Assembly (NCBI RefSeq): GCF_009755665.1
Contig: NZ_CP046622.1
Span: 2,728,001 to 2,792,000, forward strand
Source: Variovorax paradoxus
Lineage (GTDB): Bacteria; Pseudomonadota; Gammaproteobacteria; Burkholderiales; Burkholderiaceae_C
Length of the DNA stretch: 64,000 nt
Direction of reading: 5' to 3'
Shown here: positions 1 to 10,200 of the stretch, in pieces
Layout of the letters: the number at the start of each line of letters is the position of its first letter
Position numbering within the stretch: position 1 is the first letter of the stretch
Made by a program: the position numbers and the translations under genes
Notes under the pieces: generated by a model
What the model was told of the DNA's origin: nothing
Databases searched by the model: none
The model's input: the letters and a program-made list of their open reading frames with translations, nothing else

Positions 1-1080
1 GTTGTTGTAGGCGCTCCACAGCACCGATTCGAAGCCGTTCGGGTAGCCGGCTTCGGCCAGCAGTTCCTTGGCCTTCTTCACGTCGTAGGGAATGGGTGCC
101 ATCTTCTCGGCAAACTTCACGCCCTGCGGCAGCACGCCCTGTGCGGGGAAGGCATAGCCGCCGAAAGCGACCTTGGCCAGGGCTTCCTTGTTGATGGCGT
201 AGCCGATGGCTTCGCGCACCTTGGGGTTGTCATAGGGCTTCTGCAGCATGTTGAAAGCCAGGAAGCGCGTGATGATCGAAGGAATGGCCACCACTTCGAG
301 CTTGTCGCTCTTCTTCAGCAGCTCGGCCTGCTCGTAGGGAATCGGGAACGCGAAATCGGCTTCGCCGGTCTGCAGCATGGCGGCGCGCGTGTTGTTCTCG
401 AGCACCGGCTTCCACTGCACGGTGTCGACCTTGGGGTAGCCCTTCTTCCAGTAGCCGTCGAACTTCTTGGCCTTGACCGCTTCGGTCTGCTTCCACTCGA
501 CGAATTCGAACGGGCCGGTGCCCACGGGGTGGAAGGCGATGTCCTTGTTGCCCCACTTCTTCAGCGCGCTGGGCGAAATCATTGCGGCCGAGGCGTGGGC
601 CAGCGAGTTGATGAAGGGGCCGAAGGGCTCCTTCAGCGTGATGCGCACAGTGCTGGCATTCACCGCTTCGACCTTGCTCACGCGGTTGAACTGGTTGTAG
701 CGCAGCAGCTTGTTGTCCTGGTTCAGCACTCGGTCGAGCGTGAACTTGACGGCGTCGGCGTTGAAGTCGGTGCCGTCGTGGAACTTGACGCCCTGGCGCA
801 GCTTGATGGTGTAGACCAGGCCGTCCTTCGACACTTCGTAGCCTTCGGCCAGCACGTTCTGAACCTTCAGGTCCTTGTCGAACTGGAACAGGCCTTCATA
901 GAAGGTCTTGGTCACGGCCGTGGTGATGGTCGTGTTGGTGTTGTAGGGGTCGAGCGTCTCGGGCTGGTAGCCGATCGACAGCACCGCGTCTTTCGCGGCC
1001 ATTGCCGTGCCGGTCATCGCCAGTGCGGCCAGGCCCAGCAGTGCCGATGCCCATCGCAGGGAGGAAGAAGATTGCTTCAT
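1..1080 (-). CDS. gsiB: Glutathione/peptide ABC transporter substrate-binding protein GsiB-like (partial)
   Basis: Periplasmic solute-binding protein of SBP family 5 (DppA/OppA/GsiB type), delivering glutathione or peptides to an ABC importer. The reverse strand reads from an ATG at 1080 to the window edge with no stop; the C-terminus is missing. Residues 1 to about 27 form a Sec signal peptide (basic start, Leu/Ala core, AMA end), followed by family-typical text such as PETLDPYNT, KLRQGVKFHDGT and FEFVEWKQ. It lies 58 bp downstream of the gsiA ATPase and in the same direction. The E. coli operon order iaaA-gsiA-gsiB supports the GsiB name over DppA; the permeases gsiCD would lie beyond the left edge. 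Substrate specificity is inferred from context. Confidence 0.85.
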   Translation of the reverse strand, partial: MKQSSSSLRWASALLGLAALAMTGTAMAAKDAVLSIGYQPETLDPYNTNTTITTAVTKTFYEGLFQFDKDLKVQNVLAEGYEVSKDGLVYTIKLRQGVKFHDGTDFNADAVKFTLDRVLNQDNKLLRYNQFNRVSKVEAVNASTVRITLKEPFGPFINSLAHASAAMISPSALKKWGNKDIAFHPVGTGPFEFVEWKQTEAVKAKKFDGYWKKGYPKVDTVQWKPVLENNTRAAMLQTGEADFAFPIPYEQAELLKKSDKLEVVAIPSIITRFLAFNMLQKPYDNPKVREAIGYAINKEALAKVAFGGYAFPAQGVLPQGVKFAEKMAPIPYDVKKAKELLAEAGYPNGFESVLWSAYNN

Positions 1081-1138
1081 GGAAAGAACTCCAGTCGGTT
1101 CGAGGAAAAAAGCAGGAGAGGGCCTGCGGGTTGAAAAA

Positions 1139-3016
<1,878 letters not shown>

Positions 3017-3046
3017 GGGATGCGAAAAAAAGAGAGTGCGTGCGCC

Positions 3047-4009
3047 TCAGTCGAAGATGGCCGTCACAGGGGCTTCGTCGCCGCGGGCATGGCCGCGGTA
3101 CATGCCTTCGCTGTTGAAGGCGAGGCTCAGGTTGCCGTGGCGGTCGATGGCGATCAGCCCGCCCGTGCCGCCGATGGCGGGCAGCGACTGGTGCACCACG
3201 GCACGGGTGGCGGCTTCGAGCGTGGCGCCCCCATAGGCCATGCGCGCGCAAACGTCGTAGGCGGCTGCCACGCGGATGAACATTTCACCGCTGCCGGTGC
3301 AAGAGACGGCGGCGGTGCGGTCGTCCGCATAGGTGCCGGCGCCGATCAGCGGGGTGTCGCCGATGCGGCCGACGCGCTTGTTGGTCATGCCGCCGGTCGA
3401 GGTGGCTGCGGCCAGGTGGCCGCGTATGTCGAGCGCCACGGCGCCCACGGTGCCGAACTTCTTGTCTTCGTCGAGCGGCGGCGTCATGGCCGCGCCTTCG
3501 TGGTCGGTCACCACGCGGCCGGTGTCGCGCACGCGGTAGAGCTGCTGGCGGCGCGCCTCGGTCGAGAAGAAAGAGGGCTCGACCATTTCGAGCCCGTGGT
3601 CACGCGCAAAGGCTTCGGCGCCCGCGCCGGCCAGCAGCACATGGGCGCCGTCTTCGAGCACGGCGCGCGCGGCGCGCACCGGGCGGCGAATGTGGCAGAC
3701 CCCGGCAATCGCCCCCGCCGCCAGGGTTGCGCCGTCCATCACGGCCGCATCGAGTTCGTGGGTTTCGTCGTGCGTGAAAACCGCACCGTGGCCCGCGTTG
3801 AAGAGCGGGCACTCTTCGAGCATTTCGACCGCGAGGCAGGTGGCGTCGAGCGCGGATGCGCCCTTGAGCAGCGCTGCCTGCGCGGCACGCACGATGTTCT
3901 GCAGCGCGTCGTGATAGGCCTGCGCCTGCGCCGCGCTGGTGGTTGCGGCGCTGATGGTTCCGGCCCCGCCGTGAATGGCGATGACGGGGATGTTGCTGCT
4001 GTTCTTCAT
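3047..4009 (-). CDS. iaaA: Isoaspartyl peptidase / L-asparaginase (Ntn hydrolase)
   Basis: Plant-type asparaginase that removes isoaspartyl residues from peptides and hydrolyses asparagine. It is made as a 320-residue precursor that self-cleaves before a threonine nucleophile. N-terminal IHGGAGT (12-18) and the cleavage motif GTVGAVALD are present, with Thr187 as predicted nucleophile; the downstream STGG(M)TNK and GTGS-type glycine loops are intact. The start codon overlaps the stop of the RpiR-type regulator by 4 bp (ATGA), so the two are translationally coupled. In E. coli iaaA also heads the gsi operon, suggesting joint recycling of glutathione and isoaspartyl peptides. The function is well supported; the preferred substrate is unknown. 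Confidence 0.93.
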   Translation of the reverse strand: MKNSSNIPVIAIHGGAGTISAATTSAAQAQAYHDALQNIVRAAQAALLKGASALDATCLAVEMLEECPLFNAGHGAVFTHDETHELDAAVMDGATLAAGAIAGVCHIRRPVRAARAVLEDGAHVLLAGAGAEAFARDHGLEMVEPSFFSTEARRQQLYRVRDTGRVVTDHEGAAMTPPLDEDKKFGTVGAVALDIRGHLAAATSTGGMTNKRVGRIGDTPLIGAGTYADDRTAAVSCTGSGEMFIRVAAAYDVCARMAYGGATLEAATRAVVHQSLPAIGGTGGLIAIDRHGNLSLAFNSEGMYRGHARGDEAPVTAIFD

Positions 4010-4968
4010 TGGGAGGATTTCTTCTTTTTCTTGCGTGCGCCGGCGGGAGCGGTGCTGGGCGGTTGTGCGGAGAGTTCCGCCCGCGCCAGGCCCTGTGCGC
4101 CATGCAGCCAGGGACGCACGGCTTGGAGAATGCGGCTCGCGGATTGCACGGCGCGAGGGGCACGCAGCGCCACCGCGCTGGTCAACGCCTCGATCAACGC
4201 CAGCACGCTGGTTTCGCAGTTCGGCCGGTAGCTGGTTTCAGTCTGGCAATAGAGCGCCACGTCGGCCAGCGGCGCCAGCGGCGAGCTCGGCCTGTCGGTC
4301 AGCGCCAGCACGGCGCAGCCCTGGCCGCGCGCAATTTGCGCGAGCGCCACGGTATCGGTGAGGTAGCGCGGAAAGGTGAGGCCGATGAACAGGTCCTGCG
4401 GCCCCGCGTGCATCAGCGTGCGCGCGGCATGCGTGACGCCGCTCACGCTGGAGAGCATTCGCACGTCGTTGCAGCTGCCGTCCAGGCCGTGCTGCAGCAG
4501 CCCAGCCAGCCATGCGCTGGCGCCAAAGCCGCCGATGTACACCGACCGCGCCTTCAGAATGCGCTGCACCGCGGCCTCGCAAGCAGCGTAGTCCAGCGAC
4601 TGGCGCGTGGCTTCGATGTTGCGGCGGCTCTCGTCCAGCGCGGTGGCAAACACTTCGGCCACCGTGGTCGGATGCTCGAGGTTGCCGCGCAGGCGCTCCA
4701 CCGGAGCCACCAGCGATTCGAAGCCACGCACGAGCTCGGCCCTGAAGGTGGCGTAGCCGTCGAAGTCCAATGCCCGGGCAAAGCGGTTGGCGGTGGCAAC
4801 AGACACGCCCACCACCGCGGCGAGCTCGTCGATGGGTAGCGTGGCGACCTGCAGCGGGTGCTCCAGCACGTAGTCGGCCACTTGGCGGTGCGAACGCGTC
4901 AGCCGCGGCAGCGCCTGCGCAATGCGCTGGGCCACGGTGGTGCCGGTGGTGTCTGCGTTGGTGCTCAT
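4006..4968 (-). CDS. MurR/RpiR family transcriptional regulator
   Basis: Probable local regulator of the iaaA-gsi operon. The 320-residue protein has an N-terminal RpiR-type helix-turn-helix (about 15-85, including DELAAVVGVSVATANRFARAL) and a C-terminal SIS sugar- or metabolite-binding domain (about 130-270, VYIGGFGASAWLAG). I chose the ATG at 4968, where homology starts; the frame stays open to 5070 but that extension is AT-rich and promoter-like. The C-terminus is a run of lysines and serines. The gene ends inside the iaaA start codon. A perfect palindrome at 5035-5046 upstream is a plausible operator. The effector is unknown. Confidence 0.85.
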   Translation of the reverse strand: MSTNADTTGTTVAQRIAQALPRLTRSHRQVADYVLEHPLQVATLPIDELAAVVGVSVATANRFARALDFDGYATFRAELVRGFESLVAPVERLRGNLEHPTTVAEVFATALDESRRNIEATRQSLDYAACEAAVQRILKARSVYIGGFGASAWLAGLLQHGLDGSCNDVRMLSSVSGVTHAARTLMHAGPQDLFIGLTFPRYLTDTVALAQIARGQGCAVLALTDRPSSPLAPLADVALYCQTETSYRPNCETSVLALIEALTSAVALRAPRAVQSASRILQAVRPWLHGAQGLARAELSAQPPSTAPAGARKKKKKSSQ

Positions 4969-5034
4969 TCGTGGGGCCGTGCACTCCGAAGGGGAGCGTT
5001 TGATGAAAATCAGTTTACAACTGAAAGACAAAAA

Positions 5035-5046
5035 AGAAAATTTTCT
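5035..5046. promoter_or_regulatory. Candidate RpiR-type operator (AGAAAATTTTCT)
   Basis: A perfect 12-bp palindrome AGAAAATTTTCT in an A/T-rich island about 67 bp upstream of the regulator start. GAAA-type palindromes of this form are common RpiR-family operators, so autoregulation and control of iaaA-gsi are likely. This is inference from position and symmetry. Confidence 0.45.
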
Positions 5047-5125
5047 GTCATTTTTTGATCGAATGAGCAAATTTCGGGCCCGCGAGGGGCCGGTGCGAGA
5101 GGGCGCGAAGATTGGCGGCCGGAGG

Positions 5126-5578
5126 CTAGGTGGCGCTTTTTTCCATGAACACGCTGAATGGATCGTCGGGGTAGCTCCCGAACGGCCCGCGCCTCAAGTA
5201 GCCCGCGCTGACGTAGAAAGCCAGCGCTTCCGGCTGGCTGATGCCGGTCTCGAGCGCGAATCGCGTGCATCCCTTGCCAAGCGCCTCGCCTTCCAGAAAG
5301 GCCAGCACCCTCGCGGCAACGCCTTGTCCGCGGTTTTCCGGCCGCACGAACATCCGCTTGAGCTCGCCGTAGGCGGGCTCCAGCACCATGGCGCCGCAGC
5401 CCACAGCCGCTCCGCGCTCGTCGCGCGCAACCGCAAACAGCACATGCGCCGCCGACAGCGCGGCAATGTCGATGCCGTAGTGGCACTCGGGCGGATAGAG
5501 CGGCTTCTGGTAGGCGTCGAGCGCTTCAATGAGCTGGACGACTTCGGGTTGATCGGGGTGTTCGAGGGCGATGTTCAT
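5126..5578 (-). CDS. GNAT family N-acetyltransferase
   Basis: Small 150-residue acetyltransferase of the GNAT fold, using acetyl-CoA to acetylate an amine of unknown identity. The acetyl-CoA pyrophosphate loop reads RPENRGQGVAARVL (about 77-90), and the C-terminal motif B (LETGISQPEALAFYVSAGY) is typical of putative acetyltransferases such as ElaA/YjgM-like proteins. It sits alone between the RpiR regulator and the TolC gene, in the same direction as both but separated by 60-160 bp. No partner suggests its substrate. Confidence 0.85.
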   Translation of the reverse strand: MNIALEHPDQPEVVQLIEALDAYQKPLYPPECHYGIDIAALSAAHVLFAVARDERGAAVGCGAMVLEPAYGELKRMFVRPENRGQGVAARVLAFLEGEALGKGCTRFALETGISQPEALAFYVSAGYLRRGPFGSYPDDPFSVFMEKSAT

Positions 5579-5641
5579 GCGGAGATCTTGTGGCCCCTGA
5601 ATCTTATGAGCCCTTTCCGCTCGCCCGAAGCGTTCCCGGTG

Positions 5642-7036
5642 CTATCGCGGATGCGCGACAGGGGCAGCGCTGTCGACGGCCGGCTTGCCGTCGGTTGCCA
5701 AAGTGGCGTTGAGCGCCGCAAGGGCATCGGCCGTGAGCGAGCCGTTCGCCTGGCGCAGGCGCAAGTCGCCCAGCAGCACGTTGTAGCGGGCCTGCGCAAG
5801 GTCGCGTTTGGTCTGGTACAGCTGGCTCTGCGCATTGAGCACGTCGATGTTGATGCGCACGCCAACCCGGTAGCCCATGCGATTGGCGTCCAGGGCCACC
5901 TGGCTCGACGCTTCGGCCGCCTCGAGCGCCTTCACCTGGCTGGCGCCCGACACGAGCCCGAGGAAGGCGGCACGGGTCGAGACAGAAACGCTGCGGCGCG
6001 CGTTTTCGAGCGCGGCGCGCGATTGGTCCTCGAGCGCCAGCGTCTCGCGCACGCGGTTCTCGGTCGCGAAACCGGCGTATAGCGGCATGTTGAAGACCAC
6101 GCCGATGCTTGCGCCGGCTACACGCACCTTGTCTGTCGAGGCGCTGGGCGAGTTGCCTGGCGGGTTGGTGCTGACGTTGTAGCCCAGTTGCGCGTCGATC
6201 GTCGGCTTGTGCCCGGCCTCTGCCTTGCGCACTTCGAGCGTCGCAACCTCTACCGCGAGCGCCGCCTGAACGATGGCCGGATGCGCGGCCTCGGCTTGTG
6301 CAAGCCAGGTACCCACGTCGCCCGGTGCCAGCCCGGGGAGCACGACCGGTGCGGCGAGCGGCACCGGCACGCTGCCGGCCAGCCCGACGAGCTGGTCGAG
6401 AACGAGCTTCTTCACCTGCAGGTCGTTCTCGGCGGCAATCTCCTGCGCAATGACGAGGTCGTAGCGGGCCTGGGCTTCGCGCGCGTCCGTGATCGTCGAC
6501 GTGCCGACTTCGAAATTGCGTTTCGCGAAGGCGAGCTGTTCGGCCACCGCCGCCTTTTGCGCCCGAACCAGCCCCAGGCTGTCCTGGCTGGCGAGCACAT
6601 CGAAATAGGCTTGGCTCACGCGCACGACGAGGTCCTGCTCGGCCAGGGTGAGCTGTGCGCTTGCGATCTCCTCCTGCCGCTTGCCCTGCTCGTAGGCCGC
6701 CCAGTTGGCGGGCCGATACAGAGGCTGGATCAGGTTGATGCCCACGTTGCGCGAGCTGACCCCGCGCGTGAACGCGGCGTTGCCGGCCGACACGTCCTGT
6801 TCGGTGAAAGAGGCCCCCGCCGTGAGGTTGACGACCGGTAGCACCCCGGCGCGCGCCTGCGCCGCCCGGGCCACGCTGGCGTCGTACTGCGCTCGCGCAC
6901 CTTGGTAGACGGCGTCATAGCTGCGCGCCGATTGATAGAGCGCGACCAGGCTCTGTGCTGCCGCGGGGCCCGCGGCCAGCGCCAAGAGCAGGGCCAACGG
7001 CTTGCTTGCCGATGCAGCGCGGCGTGAGGTGTTCAT
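5642..7036 (-). CDS. TolC family type I secretion outer membrane protein
   Basis: Outer membrane channel-tunnel protein completing a type I secretion system. The 464 residues begin with a signal peptide ending in AQS after about 27 residues and show the duplicated TolC/OEP repeat rich in coiled-coil heptads, with conserved LNAQSQLYQTKRDLAQARYNVL near the C-terminus. It is transcribed away from the RTX peroxidase gene across a 206-bp divergent region containing a CTTAAG repeat box, and the cognate ABC exporter and adaptor lie beyond the peroxidase. This arrangement indicates it is the dedicated channel for that substrate, though it could also serve drug efflux pumps. Confidence 0.92.
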   Translation of the reverse strand: MNTSRRAASASKPLALLLALAAGPAAAQSLVALYQSARSYDAVYQGARAQYDASVARAAQARAGVLPVVNLTAGASFTEQDVSAGNAAFTRGVSSRNVGINLIQPLYRPANWAAYEQGKRQEEIASAQLTLAEQDLVVRVSQAYFDVLASQDSLGLVRAQKAAVAEQLAFAKRNFEVGTSTITDAREAQARYDLVIAQEIAAENDLQVKKLVLDQLVGLAGSVPVPLAAPVVLPGLAPGDVGTWLAQAEAAHPAIVQAALAVEVATLEVRKAEAGHKPTIDAQLGYNVSTNPPGNSPSASTDKVRVAGASIGVVFNMPLYAGFATENRVRETLALEDQSRAALENARRSVSVSTRAAFLGLVSGASQVKALEAAEASSQVALDANRMGYRVGVRINIDVLNAQSQLYQTKRDLAQARYNVLLGDLRLRQANGSLTADALAALNATLATDGKPAVDSAAPVAHPR

Positions 7037-7153
7037 TTTTTTCTCCTCCGGACATTGATCTTCTGCGGACCTGCGTCACCGGCCGAAGTCCGCGTATGCG
7101 CGAGTGAGAGCGTGCGCGGGTTTCGGCGTGTGGCTTGAAATTACTACCAATTA

Positions 7154-7170
7154 CTTAAGGAAATCTTAAG
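7154..7170. promoter_or_regulatory. PmrA/QseB-type box CTTAAG-N5-CTTAAG
   Basis: Two exact CTTAAG hexamers separated by five bases (GAAAT) lie between the divergent tolC and RTX peroxidase genes, 72 bp before the peroxidase ATG. This spacing matches the published YTTAAK-N5-YTTAAK box of PmrA/QseB response regulators. A QseB-like regulator is encoded at the other end of the same island (18809-19486). On the tolC side a TAGTAA sequence seven bases after the half-site could act as a -10. Binding is inferred. Confidence 0.6.
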
Positions 7171-7242
7171 AGTCGAGGCAAAGACTCAACCCTGGCGAAA
7201 ACAACGCTTTCAACCAGTCCCACCACACAGAGGAGCAGCGTC

Positions 7243-10200
7243 ATGTCAGTCACTGTCAATCAAGCAGACCTCGAGTTCATCCTTGCCCAGATCAAGATCT
7301 CGGAGGCGCATGCCGCAGGGCAGCCGTTGTTCGGACCAGGAGGCCTGGTGCCCGCATACAACGTCAGCTGGGGTTTGCGTACGGTCGATGGCACGTACAA
7401 CAACCTGCTTCATGAAACGTGGGGCGCGGCGGACCAGCAGTTCCCGTCGCTGATGGACCCGGTGTACCGGCCCGCCGATGGCACGCCGTTCGACCCCGAC
7501 GGGCCCGGCCCCGCGCCCGCCATGCCGACGTCGCCGACCTATGCCCCGAGCAACAACCCGAACTCGCTGGTCTTCGACTCCAGCCTGCGCACCATCTCCA
7601 ACCTGCTGGTCGACCAGACGCTGGGCAACCCGGCCGCGATCCTGACGGCGCTCGACCGTGCCGGTTCGGCGAACTCCATGGCCGACCTTGCGGCCGTCAC
7701 CGTCATCTACAACGATTTCAAGCCCGCTTCCGATGCCGAATACCAGGCCCGCGTCATTGCGCAGAACGCCCGGGCCGATGCGGAGGAACTCGGTGATGGA
7801 GACCCCAACACGCCTCCGACGCCGGAAGAGCAGGCAGCCCTCGATGCGGCGGCCGACGCCGACGCGGCACATGCATTGACGGTCACCGCGCTGGAAGACG
7901 CCCGTGCAGTGCGCAACGCTGCCCTCGAGCCCTACGGCATCGCGATGGAAGGCGACAACGTCAGCCTGCCCAACATTTCGCCGGACGTCGGCCTCTCGGC
8001 CTCTTTCAATTCATGGTTCACGCTGTTCGGCCAGTTCTTCGATCACGGCCTGGACCTCGTCAACAAGGGCGGCAGCGGCACGGTCTTCATTCCCCTGCAG
8101 CCGGACGATCCGCTCTACGTTCCGGGCAGCAACACCAACTTCATGGTGCTGACGCGCGCCACTGTTTCCGCCGGGCAGGATGGCGTCATGGGAACGGCCG
8201 ACGATGTCGGGCCGGTGAACACCACCACCGCCTTCGTCGACCAGAACCAGACCTACACCTCGCATTCATCGCACCAGGTGTTCCTGCGCCAGTACGAGTT
8301 GAACGACCAGGGCGCGCCCGTCGCCACCGGCAAGCTCATCGAAGGCGCGAACGGCGGCATGGCGACGTGGGGCGAAGTCAAGGCGCAAGCGCTGCTGCTT
8401 GGCATCCAGCTGACCGACTTCGATGTAGGCAGCGTACCGTTGCTCAGAACAGACCAGTACGGCAACTTCATCCCCGACCCTGTGACCGGCTTCGCGCAGG
8501 TCATTACCGGCATCGGCGTCGACGGCGTTCCGAACACGGCCGACGACATCGTGGTCTCCGGCACGCCGGCCAACCCCGTCAATCCGACGACCGCGCTTGC
8601 GCTTCGCACCGGCCATGCCTTCCTGGCCGACATCGCGCATGAAGCCGTTCCCATCGGCAAGATCGCCGACGGCGACATCACCATCGGCCTGGGCAATCCG
8701 GGCAACGGAGACACCGAGTACGACAACGAATTGCTCGACGCCCACTTCATCGCCGGCGACGGCCGCGTGAATGAGAACATTGGGCTGACCGCGGTTCACC
8801 ATGTCTTCCATGCCGAGCACAACCGCATGGTCGAGCACAACAAGGTAGTCATTCTTTCGACCGCGGCGGGCGGGGACCTGGCGTTCCTGAACGAATGGCT
8901 GCTCGAAGACGTCGCGGCCGTGCCGGCGGACCTCAATACGCTGGTCTGGGACGGCGAGCGGCTGTTCCAATCCGCCAAGTTCACCACCGAAATGCAATAC
9001 CAGCATTTGGTGTTCGAGGAGTTTGCGCGCAAGGTACAGCCGCAGATCAACCCGTTCGTTGTTCCGGACGGCTTCGACGTGACCATCGATCCTTCGATCG
9101 TTGCCGAGTTTGCGCATGTGGTGTATCGCTTCGGCCACTCGATGCTTACCGAGACCATCGATCGCTTCGACCCGAACTTCAACCCGCAAGACATCGGGCT
9201 GATCGAGGGCTTCCTCAATCCGGTGGCGTTCGACGCCGGGCACGCGATCACCGACGACATTGCCGCCGGCGCGATCATCCGCGGCATGACGCGGCAGGTG
9301 GGCAACGAGATCGACGAGTTCGTGACCAGCGCGCTGCGCAACAATTTGCTGGGCCTTCCGCTCGACCTGGCGACCATCAACCTTGCCCGGGGCCGCGACA
9401 CGGGGGTGCCGTCGCTCAACGCCGCCCGGCGCGAGTTCTACAACGCAACCAACAACGCCGCCGAGCTGAGGCCCTACGACAGCTGGGTCGACTTTGCGGG
9501 CAATCTCAAGCACGAAGCGTCGATCATCAATTTCATTGCCGCCTACGGCACGCACCAGCTCATTACCGGCCAGACCACGATCGAGGGAAAGCGCGACGCA
9601 GCGCTGACGATCATCACGGGCGCTTCGGTCGGGGGAATGCTGGTGCCTGAGGACGCGGTCGACTTCCTCAACGGCACCGGCGCCTGGGCCAGCAACGCCA
9701 ACGGAGTCACCATCACCGGCCTGGACAATGTCGACCTGTGGATCGGCGGCCTGGCAGAGAAGATTCTTCCGTTCGGCGGCATGCTCGGCTCGACCTTCAA
9801 CTTCGTGTTCGAGAACCAGATGGAGAGCCTGCAGAACGGCGACCGCTTCTACTATCTGCAGCGGCTCGACGGCCTGCACCTGTTCGGCGAAATGGAGAAC
9901 AACTCGTTCGCTGAAATGATCATGACCAACACGAACGCGACGCACCTGCCGTCGGACGTGTTCTCAACCCCGGGCCTGGCGCTCGAAGTGGACATAACCA
10001 GGCAGTTCAACGACCTGGACGGCGACGGAGACCTGGAGAGCACCGATCCGGTGGGCGGCGGCATCCTGACGCCGCTGGTGGTTCGCAACAACCCCGCAAC
10101 CGTAGGGCCGGACACCAACTACCTGAAGTACACGGGCGACCAGCACGTGGTGCTGGGCGGTACCGAGGGCAACGACATCATCATTGCCAGCGAGGGCGAC

